The notes under the pieces: model-generated | What the model was told of the DNA's origin: nothing | The model's database searches: none | Seen by the model: the letters and a program-made list of their open reading frames with translations, nothing else | Program-made: the position numbers and the translations under genes | Assembly (NCBI RefSeq): GCF_001458175.1 | Contig: NZ_CYPW01000006.1 | Location: 687,554 to 751,553 of the forward strand | Length of the DNA stretch: 64,000 bases | DNA from: Shimia marina | GTDB lineage: Bacteria > Pseudomonadota > Alphaproteobacteria > Rhodobacterales > Rhodobacteraceae | Reading direction: 5' to 3' | In this document: in pieces, positions 35,182-44,568 of the stretch | How the letters are laid out: each line of letters starts with the position of its first letter | Position numbering within the stretch: position 1 is the first letter of the stretch

Positions 35182-36087
35182 TTATGGGTCTATGATGTAT
35201 TCCACGATCTCGGTGCGCTGAATCAGGCGAAAGTTGTCATCGCTGATCATCGTCAGGCGGATGCGGGCCTGATCATCGCGCCAGACGGACAGGCCTTCAA
35301 GATTGTCGTGCCGACCTATGCCTTTTTGAAACAACAGTTTTTCATCGCTCGCCTGCGTGCCAGAGATGTCAAAACTGCGCGCACGGGTGCGAAATCCAAA
35401 GCCGTTGAAACCGCGCTCCAATATGTAAAGCCGCCCATCCGGCCCTATATCTGCCCCAACAGGTTGAAACTGTTTATCGCGGTTGAGCGTAAATGCCTTG
35501 CGCCATGCGCCGCCCTTTAAGGCAAAGACCTGAATCACATCCTCTGCCCCGATAGGCGCTTCTGGCATCGCATAAACTGTCCCGTCTGCCGCAGTTGCAA
35601 TGGCCTCAAATCCCGCGTTTTTAGGCATCTGGTCAAAATCTGCATGCCATGCAACCGCTCTGGGAATGGCGCCGGGCTGTGCGAAACGTTCGAGGCGATG
35701 CTGGCCTTCAAAAGACACCATGATAGCCCCATTGGGCATCAGGGCCAGACCTTCGGTGTCCCGCCCTATGGGGCGCGGTGCAAATTGACCATTCTTTCGC
35801 AATACCTGTGCGCGGCGGACATTGGTGACGTCTGAGATCTGGCTGTCCTCGCGCAGAAGCGCAGCCTGCACAAACTGCCCGCGATCTGACACCGCCAACA
35901 GGTTTGTGCCGTCCTCAGATATAATGAGCCCTGAAAACCCGCCAAACCAGCCTTCCGGGATCTGCCAGCGGTAGCTTGCCAGATGCGTCGCAGCTTGACG
36001 GGACGATGGTGTGGCATTGGCCCAAAGCGCATGTAGGGCCAATGCGGCAAGACCGACGCCTACGGAGATTGCAATACGTTGACGCAT
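35182..36087 (-). CDS. Exported esterase-like-activity-of-phytase family protein (beta-propeller)
   Basis: A 301-residue protein with a signal peptide (MRQRIAISVGVGLAALALHALWANA) and a phytase-like propeller pattern: GFSGLIISEDGTNLLAVSDRGQF, GRDTEGLALMPNGAIMVSFE, FEAIATAADGTVYAMPE, GPDGRLYILERGF and DNLEGLSVWRD. Members are described only as 'esterase-like activity of phytase' proteins; no catalytic set can be assigned. Its start lies inside the mepA gene (28-base overlap), so it is probably translation-coupled to the upstream endopeptidase. Confidence 0.82.
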   Translation of the reverse strand: MRQRIAISVGVGLAALALHALWANATPSSRQAATHLASYRWQIPEGWFGGFSGLIISEDGTNLLAVSDRGQFVQAALLREDSQISDVTNVRRAQVLRKNGQFAPRPIGRDTEGLALMPNGAIMVSFEGQHRLERFAQPGAIPRAVAWHADFDQMPKNAGFEAIATAADGTVYAMPEAPIGAEDVIQVFALKGGAWRKAFTLNRDKQFQPVGADIGPDGRLYILERGFNGFGFRTRARSFDISGTQASDEKLLFQKGIGRHDNLEGLSVWRDDQARIRLTMISDDNFRLIQRTEIVEYIIDP

Positions 36088-36977
36088 TGTTTTGGCAGAT
36101 CCGTCATCTGGAGTTCACGGCGGGGTTTGGGCGGTGGTGCATTCGGATCTGGCGGCGGCGGGAAGAGGATATCCTGCACCCATTTGCGGGCATCGTCACA
36201 TCCATCCCCGGCTGGGGGCGGATCTTGGTTCACACATCCCTCTGCGCCCTCCGGGCAATTCAGGCGCACGTGAAAATGATAGTGATGTCCCCACCAAGGG
36301 CGGATCTTGCGCAGCCAGCTGCGATCGCCTTTCGCATCTTCACACATCTGCACCTTTGCACCGGGGAAGACAAAGATCCGTGCGACACGGGGATCGCTTG
36401 CCGCCGCTTTGAGGATGTTGTGGTGTTGTTTGGTCCAACTGCTGTTCACATAAGCACCGTTGTTGCGGCGCATGGAAATGGAGGAGATGTTCTCGCGCTG
36501 AGTAGGGCTGAGCGTGAGCGTGTCCGCAGGGCGCATCCAGATATCAATGTCCAAGCCAAGCTGATGGCTGCGATGTCCCGTCAGCATCGGCCCGCCCCGT
36601 GGCTGGCTGATATCGCCGATATAAAGCCCGTTCCAGCCGGGTTGTTGCGCCGCTTTGGCTGAGAGATCCTTGATATAGTCGATGGTAACGGGATGGCCCC
36701 AGTTGCGATTGCGCGACAGCCGCATGGCCTGCCATGTCGGGCCGGTTTCTGCCAGTTCCGTGCCACCCGCAAGACAGCCTTTAGCATAGCTGCCAAACGG
36801 GCTGCTGCTTTGGTTGGAGGCTTTGGGTTCCGCACCAAAAAGCTGTTTTGCTTGAACGCCCTGCATGGTGGCAGGAAGCTCCTGATGAGTGGAAAGTGTC
36901 ACAGTTTTTTGCGGCGGATCCGGTTGGCATGCCGCGAGGCCAAACAAGGCCAGTACAGTTAAGAGACGGTGCCCCAT
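36060..36977 (-). CDS. mepA: MepA, penicillin-insensitive murein endopeptidase (probable lipoprotein)
   Basis: An LAS-type zinc endopeptidase that cleaves DD-crosslinks of peptidoglycan. The protein is 305 residues. The N-terminus MGHRLLTVLALFGLAAC is a lipoprotein signal with lipobox LAAC, unlike the soluble E. coli enzyme. Zinc ligands are in GHRSHQLGLDIDIW (His and Asp) and WWGHHYHFHVRLNC (His). Several cysteines (C...C in KGCLAGG, CEDAKGD, CPEGAEGC, GDGC, KQC) match the disulfide pattern of MepA. It overlaps the UMF1 transporter gene upstream by 19 bases and the phytase-like gene downstream by 28. Confidence 0.92.
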   Translation of the reverse strand: MGHRLLTVLALFGLAACQPDPPQKTVTLSTHQELPATMQGVQAKQLFGAEPKASNQSSSPFGSYAKGCLAGGTELAETGPTWQAMRLSRNRNWGHPVTIDYIKDLSAKAAQQPGWNGLYIGDISQPRGGPMLTGHRSHQLGLDIDIWMRPADTLTLSPTQRENISSISMRRNNGAYVNSSWTKQHHNILKAAASDPRVARIFVFPGAKVQMCEDAKGDRSWLRKIRPWWGHHYHFHVRLNCPEGAEGCVNQDPPPAGDGCDDARKWVQDILFPPPPDPNAPPPKPRRELQMTDLPKQCVNVLQSP

Positions 36978-38311
36978 GTTGAATGATCTCCCTTTGGGTC
37001 AACCCAGCGTAGCAGGATCAGACCCAGCAGGAAAAGCGCGATAAGCGGTGTAACGCCAATCTGTTGACTACCGGAGACTGCCGTCATGATGCCAATCAGA
37101 AAAGGTGCAATAAACGAGGTGGCTTTGCCCGCCAACGCATAAAGCCCAAAGGACTCTGCCGTGCGGTCGGGAATGGCCTGCCGCACCATCATCGAGCGGC
37201 TGGCTGATTGGATGACGCCCCCAGCGGCCCCAATCGCCGCCCCAAGCACATAAAAGATTATGTCAGGCAGTTTGGATGTCTCTTCAATGGCCATGCCAAA
37301 CACGCTTTCTCGTGACACAAACACAATGGAAATCGCCACGGCGCAGAGGATAAGAATACAGATTTTGATCACGGGTTTGGGGCCAAATTTCATATCTGCC
37401 CGCCCACCGAGCCATGCAAATATTGCGCCGGAAATGATGGCCAGAATGCCAAAGATGCCCACATCCACTACGGACCAGTTCAATACACCCGCGGCGTAGA
37501 TGCCGCCGAATGTATACATGCCGTTCAGGGCGTCGCGATAAAACATCGAGCTGCCCAGATAGGCAAAAAGCGATGGGGTCTGCGGTAGGTTCCGAATGGT
37601 GCCCCAGACGTCTTTGAGGGCTTTAGCCGTGGCGCCTTTCACAGGTTTGGACGGTTTTGGATCACGCACCCAAAGCACAAAAGGGATCATGAAGACCGCG
37701 AACCAAATCGCCGTCAAAGGCCCGACAAAACGTGTGCCCTCCCGCGCACTGGCGTCTAACCCGAAGAGAGGATTAATGCCAATCAGTGTTTTGCCACTGC
37801 TGGCGTCTTCGGCAAAAAGGGTCAGCATGATCACCAGAGCCAAAAGCCCCCCTACATATCCAAAGGCCCAACCATTGCCCGAAATTCGACCGACCTCTTC
37901 GGCGCTGCCCAGTTCCGGCAGCATGGAATTGGTGAAAATCGTGGCAAATTCCATGCCGATCATGCCGATGGCAAAGAACAGAAGCGTGGTTGTGAGATTA
38001 AAGCTGTCCGGAGCAGCCCACCACAGGCCGAAGGAGCCGATGATATACATGGCCGAAAAAAGCCATATCCAACGCAGGCGATTGCCGGAATTGTCCGCCA
38101 AGGCACCAAGGATTGGCGCGAGAATGGCAATAACCAGGCCTGCCGCTCCAATGCCAAATCCCCAAACCGTCTGCGCCTGCGCACCGTCTCCGATCAGATC
38201 CTTGATGTAAGGAGCAAAAATGAATGTGATCAGAAGAGTGTTGTAAGGTTGGCTGGCCCAGTCAAAAAAGAACCATCCCCAAATCCGCTTGCGCGCTGTT
38301 GTCTGTTGCAT
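36959..38311 (-). CDS. UMF1-family MFS transporter
   Basis: A 450-residue MFS protein of the UMF1 type (bacterial relatives of yeast Atg22). The family start RIWGWFFFDWASQPYNTLLITFIFAPYI and the central YLGSSMFYRDALNGMYTFGGIYAAGVLNWS are clear; about 12 helices are predicted. A role in amino-acid or muropeptide uptake is possible given its overlap with mepA, but that is inference. The ATG at 38311 has GAGGGG upstream; an extension to 38338 is less likely. It leads a three-gene overlapping operon with mepA and the phytase-like gene. Confidence 0.88.
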   Translation of the reverse strand: MQQTTARKRIWGWFFFDWASQPYNTLLITFIFAPYIKDLIGDGAQAQTVWGFGIGAAGLVIAILAPILGALADNSGNRLRWIWLFSAMYIIGSFGLWWAAPDSFNLTTTLLFFAIGMIGMEFATIFTNSMLPELGSAEEVGRISGNGWAFGYVGGLLALVIMLTLFAEDASSGKTLIGINPLFGLDASAREGTRFVGPLTAIWFAVFMIPFVLWVRDPKPSKPVKGATAKALKDVWGTIRNLPQTPSLFAYLGSSMFYRDALNGMYTFGGIYAAGVLNWSVVDVGIFGILAIISGAIFAWLGGRADMKFGPKPVIKICILILCAVAISIVFVSRESVFGMAIEETSKLPDIIFYVLGAAIGAAGGVIQSASRSMMVRQAIPDRTAESFGLYALAGKATSFIAPFLIGIMTAVSGSQQIGVTPLIALFLLGLILLRWVDPKGDHSTWGTVS

Positions 38312-38366
38312 CCGTATCCCCTCGGACTTTGTCCACAATTAGACGCGAAGACACAACCTAAGCAAG

Positions 38367-38903
38367 TTATTCCTGCATAGGGGGCCAAGGGCGGTCTGCG
38401 TCTGCTGCGATCCACCCTTTGATCCAGTCTGGCGCGTCAGGAGAAGGGGTATCCTGCCCCATGGCTTCCATCACGCGCGCAGGTGAGACAATGCCACTCG
38501 CATCGGTCACGGCGGCACGGTAGAGCGCATGGTTGGCGCATTCACCGTTTTGTTTCCACATGGACTGCTCCAGATAAACAAAGCGATCATCCCAACAGGC
38601 GGCCCGGCTGCGCATTTCGATTTTCTCAAAGGTGCGAATGCGACGGCGATAGCGCACCGAAGCACCGGCCATGGTCATGCTCCATTTCTGTTCTCGTAGC
38701 ACTTTGACAAGGCCAATACGGCTGGCCAGCGGAATGCGGCCGAGATCAAACAATGTGAGCGTGCGACCGTTGTTCAGTTCCATCCAAAGGTCGATATCAG
38801 AGGGCCAGCAGCGGTGCTGTGACACATGCGTGCCCGTGACGGGCAGAGGGCTGGCGTTGCGAAACTTGATCATCTCTTTGACCATACGCATGACTGGGTA
38901 CAT
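38367..38903 (-). CDS. Thioesterase-like (4HBT hot-dog fold) protein
   Basis: A 178-residue hot-dog thioesterase-type protein. Seen: HRCWPSDIDLWMELNNGRTLTLFDLGRI near residue 31, the position of the catalytic Asp/Asn loop, then SVRYRRRIRTFEKIEMRSRAACWDDRFVYLEQSMW. It resembles the THEM6-like acyl-CoA thioesterases. AAGGAG precedes the ATG by seven bases. Substrate unknown. It is divergent from the YggT gene. Confidence 0.85.
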   Translation of the reverse strand: MYPVMRMVKEMIKFRNASPLPVTGTHVSQHRCWPSDIDLWMELNNGRTLTLFDLGRIPLASRIGLVKVLREQKWSMTMAGASVRYRRRIRTFEKIEMRSRAACWDDRFVYLEQSMWKQNGECANHALYRAAVTDASGIVSPARVMEAMGQDTPSPDAPDWIKGWIAADADRPWPPMQE

Positions 38904-39029
38904 TGGCGTCTCCTTTGGGCGCTCTTCAATGCTGCCTGCAAGGCTTCGTCAACCGTGATTCCTGCGTCAGTCTTGTGCTTTTTTCTTTGGGTGCTTAACT
39001 GTGGGCCAGTCGCACAAAAGGAGCCTCTC

Positions 39030-39314
39030 ATGATGGCAATTTACGGTCCGCTTCAGTTGATCCTGAACATCGCCTTCTTCTTCATGCTGGCGCATATCAT
39101 CATGAGCTGGTTGATCAACTTTCAGGTGTTGAACCTGCATCAGCCTATCGTGGCGCAGATTTGGACTGGTCTGAACCGCCTGCTGGAGCCAATCTATGAG
39201 CCGGTACGCCGGGTCTTGCCAGATACGCGGCCACTGGATCTTGCGCCTCTGGTGGTGTTCATCATCATCATCTCGCTGCGTGACTATATTCTGCCCTCCA
39301 TTCTGCTTGGCTAA
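39030..39314 (+). CDS. YggT family membrane protein
   Basis: A 94-residue protein with two membrane segments (IAFFFMLAHIIMSWLINF and PLVVFIIIISLRDYILPSILL) and the family core LNRLLEPIYEPVRRVLPDTRPLDLAPLVV. YggT proteins are linked to cell-envelope functions but are poorly characterised. The ATG at 39030 follows AAAAGGAG; the open frame reaches farther upstream but without family similarity. recQ follows after 95 bases. Confidence 0.9.
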   Translation: MMAIYGPLQLILNIAFFFMLAHIIMSWLINFQVLNLHQPIVAQIWTGLNRLLEPIYEPVRRVLPDTRPLDLAPLVVFIIIISLRDYILPSILLG

Positions 39315-39409
39315 GAGCGGTCTTCTGGCTTGAGCCTTCCTGCGCGCTATGGGACATTGCGCCAAAGCAGACGGCCCCGATTTGAGGGGCTCAACAGGCA
39401 GGGGTAGGC

Positions 39410-41449
39410 ATGCGGGCCGCGAGCACCGTTCTCAGTGAGGTTTTTGGTTTTGATGCCTTCCGCCCCGGGCAGGAAGATATTGTGACCTCTGTGGCCAGCG
39501 GTGAAAACGTGCTGGCCATCATGCCCACCGGTGGTGGCAAATCACTTTGCTATCAACTGCCTGCGCTTCTGCGTGAGGGGGTGACAGTGGTGATTTCACC
39601 ACTGATCGCCTTGATGCGCGATCAGGTGCGCGCCTTGCGCGCAGCCGGTGTCGAAGCTGGCGCTTTGACTTCTGGCAATACTGACGAAGAAACCGCACAG
39701 GTCTGGGAGGCTATTGAGGCCGGGCGGCTCAAACTGCTGTACATTGCGCCCGAACGTTTGGCCTCTGGCGCTGCGCTGGGCATGTTGCGGCAGATCGGGG
39801 TTGGCCTGATCGCTGTGGATGAGGCACATTGCGTCAGCCAGTGGGGCCATGATTTCCGTCCAGACTATCTGCGCATTGGTGAGTTGCAACGCGCGCTGGA
39901 TGTGCCGATTGCAGCCTTCACGGCAACAGCAGACGCAGAAACGCGCGAGGAAATTATCGGGCGTTTGTTTGGGGCGCAGCCACCGAAAGTTTTCCTGCAC
40001 GGTTTTGATCGCCCCAACCTGCATTTGGCGTTCGCCGCCAAAGACAATCCGCGCAAACAGATCCTGCAATTTGCCGCCGCGCGCAAAGGGCAATCTGGCA
40101 TTGTCTATTGTGGCACACGGGCCAAGACGGAATCCCTTGCCAAAGCCTTGCGTGATGAAGGGCATCAGGCCTTGCACTACCATGGCGGAATGGATCCGCA
40201 GGAACGTCGTGAGACCGAGGCGAGTTTCCAGCGGGAAGATGGTTTGATTGTCGTCGCTACCGTGGCATTTGGCATGGGGGTGGATAAACCGGATATTCGT
40301 TGGGTCGCGCATGCGGATTTGCCCAAATCCATTGAAGCCTATTATCAGGAAATTGGCCGCGCGGGCCGCGATGGTGCCCCAGCGGAGACATTTACGCTAT
40401 TTGGGCCTGATGACATTCGCCTGCGTCGGTCTCAGATTGATGAGGGCTTAGCCCCACCAGAGCGCCGTGCCGCAGATCACGCCCGCCTGAACGCGCTTTT
40501 GGGGCTTGCCGAGGCGCTCAAATGTCGCCGTACACAGCTTTTGGCCTATTTTGGCGAGGAGGACGTGACATGTGGCAAATGCGATCTTTGTGACACGCCT
40601 CCGGAGGTGTTTGATGGTACCGAAGCCGTGCGCAAAGCCCTTTCGGCCATTCTGCGCACGGGAGAGTGGTTTGGGACAGGTCATCTGATCGACATACTGT
40701 TGGGCAATGAAACCGATAAGGTACGCGAGCGAGGCCATGATGCGCTGCCGACCTTTGGGGTTGGGCGAGAATATGACAAACGTCAGTGGCAGGCGGTGTT
40801 TCGTCAGATGATGGGGCATGATCTCGTGCGGCCCAATCCGGAACGCCACGGCGCGTTGACAATGACGGAACGCGCCCGCCCCGTTTTGCGTGACGAAGAG
40901 CGTGTGGAGCTGCGTCGCGACACCATTCGCATCACCTCCCGCCGTCCGGCGGCCAAAACCCTGGTAAGCGAAGAAAATGCGCCCCTGATGTCGGCTTTGA
41001 AGGCCAAGCGCCGGGCTTTAGCCGAAGCTGCAAAAGTGCCCGCCTACGTCATTTTTCCGGATCGTACATTGGCCGAGATGGCGGAAGTGCGCCCCTCCAA
41101 TCTGGATGATATGGCCCGCGTCAGCGGCGTGGGTGCTAAGAAACTGGCCAATTATGGTGATGCTTTCTTGGAAGTGATCAATGGGGAAGCTGCGCAGATG
41201 CATCCCAGCCGCCGCAAGATTGCCGGTCGTGAAGATGCCGGTCTTTATGATCAACTGCTTGAGGCGCAATCTGAATTGATGCGCGGTCCAGACGGCATCG
41301 ACAAACCGATGAGCTGTCCGGCTGGGCTTTTGGCCAAGGTGGCCAGTCATAAGCCGCGCACAGAACAGGATATGGCAAGGTTGCTTGGGGACCGCAGGGC
41401 GGATCGATTTGGCGCCGCTTTTCTGGACGTCTTGCGCCAATCCGAATAG
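39410..41449 (+). CDS. recQ: ATP-dependent DNA helicase RecQ
   Basis: A 3'-5' DNA helicase of recombination and replication repair, 679 residues. Walker A MPTGGGKSLCYQLP and the DEAH box VDEAHC with the following SQWGHDFRPDY are in the first third. QEIGRAGRDG marks motif VI. The zinc domain is RRTQLLAYFGE..CGKCDLC and the C-terminus holds an HRDC domain (ALKAKRRALAEAAKVPAYVIFPDRTL). The start ATG at 39410 has a weak ribosome-binding site. yaaA follows 28 bases after the stop. Confidence 0.95.
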   Translation: MRAASTVLSEVFGFDAFRPGQEDIVTSVASGENVLAIMPTGGGKSLCYQLPALLREGVTVVISPLIALMRDQVRALRAAGVEAGALTSGNTDEETAQVWEAIEAGRLKLLYIAPERLASGAALGMLRQIGVGLIAVDEAHCVSQWGHDFRPDYLRIGELQRALDVPIAAFTATADAETREEIIGRLFGAQPPKVFLHGFDRPNLHLAFAAKDNPRKQILQFAAARKGQSGIVYCGTRAKTESLAKALRDEGHQALHYHGGMDPQERRETEASFQREDGLIVVATVAFGMGVDKPDIRWVAHADLPKSIEAYYQEIGRAGRDGAPAETFTLFGPDDIRLRRSQIDEGLAPPERRAADHARLNALLGLAEALKCRRTQLLAYFGEEDVTCGKCDLCDTPPEVFDGTEAVRKALSAILRTGEWFGTGHLIDILLGNETDKVRERGHDALPTFGVGREYDKRQWQAVFRQMMGHDLVRPNPERHGALTMTERARPVLRDEERVELRRDTIRITSRRPAAKTLVSEENAPLMSALKAKRRALAEAAKVPAYVIFPDRTLAEMAEVRPSNLDDMARVSGVGAKKLANYGDAFLEVINGEAAQMHPSRRKIAGREDAGLYDQLLEAQSELMRGPDGIDKPMSCPAGLLAKVASHKPRTEQDMARLLGDRRADRFGAAFLDVLRQSE

Positions 41450-41477
41450 ACCAATTGAGATCAAAGGGAGAACCTGA

Positions 41478-42251
41478 ATGCTTGTTGTGATTTCACCAGC
41501 CAAACGTTTGAATTGGGATCCCGTCTCCATTGAGATGACGCAGCCTGACTTTCAGGAAGATGCCATTCGTCTGGCAAAGACGGCCAAAAATCTTACGCTT
41601 GGTGATCTGCGCAAGCTTATGGATCTGAGCGAAGACTTGGCGCGCCTCAATCGTGACCGGTTCCGTGCTTTTGAGGCCGCACCCGAAATCGAGGCCACGC
41701 GGCCTGCGGTGCATGCTTTTGCCGGAGACACCTATGTTGGTCTGGATGCGGCGAGCCTTGAGCTTGATGAGATGCGCTGGGCACAGGAGCATCTGCGCAT
41801 TCTTTCCGGCTTATATGGGGTGCTGCGGCCTTTGGATGCGATGCAGCCTTATCGGCTTGAAATGGGCAGTCGCCTGAAGACCCGCAGAGGCACCAACCTC
41901 TATGATTACTGGCGCACGGCGCCGGCCAAGGCGCTGAAGGCGCAGGCTGAGAGTTTGAACACAGATGTGTTGGTGAACTGCGCCAGCCAGGAGTATTTTG
42001 GCGCGGTTGATCTGAAGGCGTTGAAGCTGCGCGTGATCACACCGGTCTTCATGGAAGAACGCGACGGCACCGCCAAGATTGTGTCGTTCTTTGCAAAAAA
42101 AGCACGCGGCTCCATGGCGCGTTACATGATTCACAATCGTCTGACAGAGGCCGAAGGTCTGAAAGATTTCGACTATGGCGGTTACCGGTTTGATCCGGAA
42201 AAATCGGAAGGGGACCGCTGGGTTTTCCTGCGCGACTACCCGGAAACCTAG
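41478..42251 (+). CDS. yaaA: Peroxide-stress protein YaaA (DUF328/UPF0246)
   Basis: A 257-residue YaaA protein, which in E. coli lowers free iron and protects DNA during peroxide stress and binds DNA. Family signatures: MLVVISPAKRLNWD at the start, FAGDTYVGLDA, LRILSGLYGVLRPLDAMQPYRLEMG and the C-terminal FFAKKARGSMARYMI. An AAGGGAGAACC leader precedes the ATG. Its position after recQ links DNA repair with oxidative stress. It stops two bases before the end of the convergent hybrid kinase. Confidence 0.93.
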   Translation: MLVVISPAKRLNWDPVSIEMTQPDFQEDAIRLAKTAKNLTLGDLRKLMDLSEDLARLNRDRFRAFEAAPEIEATRPAVHAFAGDTYVGLDAASLELDEMRWAQEHLRILSGLYGVLRPLDAMQPYRLEMGSRLKTRRGTNLYDYWRTAPAKALKAQAESLNTDVLVNCASQEYFGAVDLKALKLRVITPVFMEERDGTAKIVSFFAKKARGSMARYMIHNRLTEAEGLKDFDYGGYRFDPEKSEGDRWVFLRDYPET

Positions 42252-42253
42252 GA

Positions 42254-44422
42254 TCAGACTGCAACTGCCGTGGCCTCAAAGGGATCGGTGGTCCCTTTGG
42301 GTTTATGTTCGGAAATGACCTTAAAAATCTCTGCTTTGCGCAGGGGTTTTGTCAGATATCGATCCAGACCACAGCTCAGCACATGTTCTTCATCACCCTC
42401 ATTGGCCAATGCGGTCAGGGCGATGATGGGCGTACGCTGATTGCCGTTTTCTTCCAGTTCCCGGATTTTCTGAGTGGCTTCTGTGCCATCCATGCGCGGC
42501 ATCGAGATATCCATGAAGATCAGATCTGGCGCGTAAGACTTGTACATCTCCACGGCTTCCACGCCGTCTTTGGCAAACTCAAGATCAATATCCAGAGACT
42601 TCAGCAGTTTTTCCAAAACCAGTCGGTTGGTCTTGTTATCTTCAGCCGACAGCACACGCATGCGACGGCGCATATTTTGCGCGGGGCTTGCCGCGCTGAT
42701 GGCCTGAGCGGATTGACTGATGGCCAAACTAAGTTCTGCGCGGGAGCCGGGTTTTTGCAAAATGGCCTTGATCAAACTGTCGCCTTCGAGACCGGCAAAG
42801 GCTTCCGCATCGCTGGTCAAAGCCAGAATAGGGGGGCAGACATTTGCAGCGCGCAGTTCGCGATCAAGCTGTCGGGCATCCACGCCTGTTGGGGTGTGGT
42901 CTGCGAGGATCAGATCCACATGAGGTGCCAAAAGCATAACCTGCGACTGTTCAGTACACAGCGTGACTGTCGCCCCCATTTGCTCAAGCTGCTTTTTCAG
43001 AAAATCACTGCTGACTTCAGATTCCGAGGCCACAAGGACATGCTGCACAGTATCTGCCAGCGGGATCGGCAAATGATCGCAGTTTTCATCAATCGGCAGC
43101 GTTAGCCGGAAGCCAAAAGAGGTTCCCTCAGCTTCCACGGAATCCACCCAGATTTCTCCAGACATCAGATTGACCAGCTGTTTTGTCAGGGCGAGTCCGA
43201 TACCGGTGCCCTCAAACTCTCGGTTCTGGCTGGTGTCGACCTGATGGAATTCGCCGAAGATATGGTCAATCTGTTCCGCAGGAATACCGATGCCGGTGTC
43301 TTGAACCGTGACATGCAAAACGGCTTTTGAGCCGTCATTAGTGATCACGCCTACCACCTGTACGCTAACATGGCCGCTGTGGGTGAACTTGACCCCATTG
43401 CCCACAAGATGCGTGAGAATCTGACGCAAACGCCCGACGTCACCCACGAATTGTGTTGGTAGGAACAGATCGTAATCCACAAGAAGTTCGACGCCTTTTT
43501 CACGGGCGGAGACTTGATGCAGGGTCATGACCTCATGAATGCAACGTTCCAGATCAAAGGTTTCATTGCGCAGCCCGACATTTTCGGCACCGAGTTTGGA
43601 GTAGTCCAATACATCGTTGATGATGGACAGCAGCGCTTCGCCAGAGCTTTTGATTGTCGAGGCAAAGAGACGTTGTTCTTCGCTCAAAGTGGTGTCCATG
43701 AGCAGGCCTGCCATGCCGACCACACCATTCATTGGCGTGCGGAGTTCGTGGCTCATATTGGCCAGAAAGGCGGATTTTGCCTGGCTGGCGGCTTCCGCTT
43801 CCTGGCGGGCACGGTGCAGCTCCGCTTCCTGGCGCACGCTTTCCGTAATATTCAATGCAAGGCTGGTGCGGTCCTCACCTTCATTTTTCTGATCCAGAAG
43901 TTTCAGAAACTCTTCATTCCAGAGTTGAACAATCACGGGTTCCGGTTCGTCATCATGCCAACGCTGGGCCATCATCTCGCACCAGTCATCCGGCGTTGTA
44001 TCTTCCAGAACGAACAGGCCCTCGTGAGCAGCAAACTCCATGATCTCCTGATAGCTCACGCCGGGCTTGATGTGATCAGCTCCTTCAAACATCGCGAGAT
44101 ATGAAGGGTTCGCGGCAATCATCTTGCCGCCTTGATCAAAGAAGGCGAAGCCATCCTTTATGGTGGCAATGGAATGCCAAAGACGGCGCTCTGCCTGATC
44201 AGCGCGTTCCTGTGCCGTTTCCAGATCTGTACGAAAACGTTTGTTTTCCTTGACGACGGTTTCAAACTCGGCGCGTGTCTCTACGATCTCGTTTGAGAGC
44301 TGCGCAGCATGTTTGCCCAGCTTCCGATTGGCCGCATAAAGCTCGCGCTTTTTCAGTTCCAGCAAACGTTCGGCTGCCAAACGTGCCCGTCGTTCGTCAG
44401 CAAGTTTTTGCGCCAGCGACAT
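42254..44422 (-). CDS. Cytoplasmic hybrid histidine kinase (coiled coil-PAS-HisKA-HATPase-REC*-REC)
   Basis: A 722-residue soluble sensor kinase. Residues 1-85 form a long coiled coil, then a PAS domain ([23 protein letters not shown]). His225 in [14 protein letters not shown] is the phosphoacceptor, and the ATPase has QDTGIGIP and [11 protein letters not shown]. Two receiver regions follow: a degenerate one (VLVASESEV...[10 protein letters not shown], lacking the paired acidic residues) and a complete one with Asp638 ([13 protein letters not shown]). No membrane helix or signal peptide is present, so it senses an internal cue. No partner gene is adjacent; the gene stands between convergent yaaA and a divergent alpha-2-macroglobulin. 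Confidence 0.92.
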   Translation of the reverse strand: MSLAQKLADERRARLAAERLLELKKRELYAANRKLGKHAAQLSNEIVETRAEFETVVKENKRFRTDLETAQERADQAERRLWHSIATIKDGFAFFDQGGKMIAANPSYLAMFEGADHIKPGVSYQEIMEFAAHEGLFVLEDTTPDDWCEMMAQRWHDDEPEPVIVQLWNEEFLKLLDQKNEGEDRTSLALNITESVRQEAELHRARQEAEAASQAKSAFLANMSHELRTPMNGVVGMAGLLMDTTLSEEQRLFASTIKSSGEALLSIINDVLDYSKLGAENVGLRNETFDLERCIHEVMTLHQVSAREKGVELLVDYDLFLPTQFVGDVGRLRQILTHLVGNGVKFTHSGHVSVQVVGVITNDGSKAVLHVTVQDTGIGIPAEQIDHIFGEFHQVDTSQNREFEGTGIGLALTKQLVNLMSGEIWVDSVEAEGTSFGFRLTLPIDENCDHLPIPLADTVQHVLVASESEVSSDFLKKQLEQMGATVTLCTEQSQVMLLAPHVDLILADHTPTGVDARQLDRELRAANVCPPILALTSDAEAFAGLEGDSLIKAILQKPGSRAELSLAISQSAQAISAASPAQNMRRRMRVLSAEDNKTNRLVLEKLLKSLDIDLEFAKDGVEAVEMYKSYAPDLIFMDISMPRMDGTEATQKIRELEENGNQRTPIIALTALANEGDEEHVLSCGLDRYLTKPLRKAEIFKVISEHKPKGTTDPFEATAVAV

Positions 44423-44568
44423 TCGCCGATCCTCAAGTCGTCCACTACAGTTCAGTGAGTTATCTCAGACGACGATGAATATCTGCTTAACTCCCGTCTA
44501 GGCTTATCGCCGTTGCCAAGCTTGGCGTCTGCGTGCCACCATCGCTTCATTGAACTGAGGAGAGCGAA

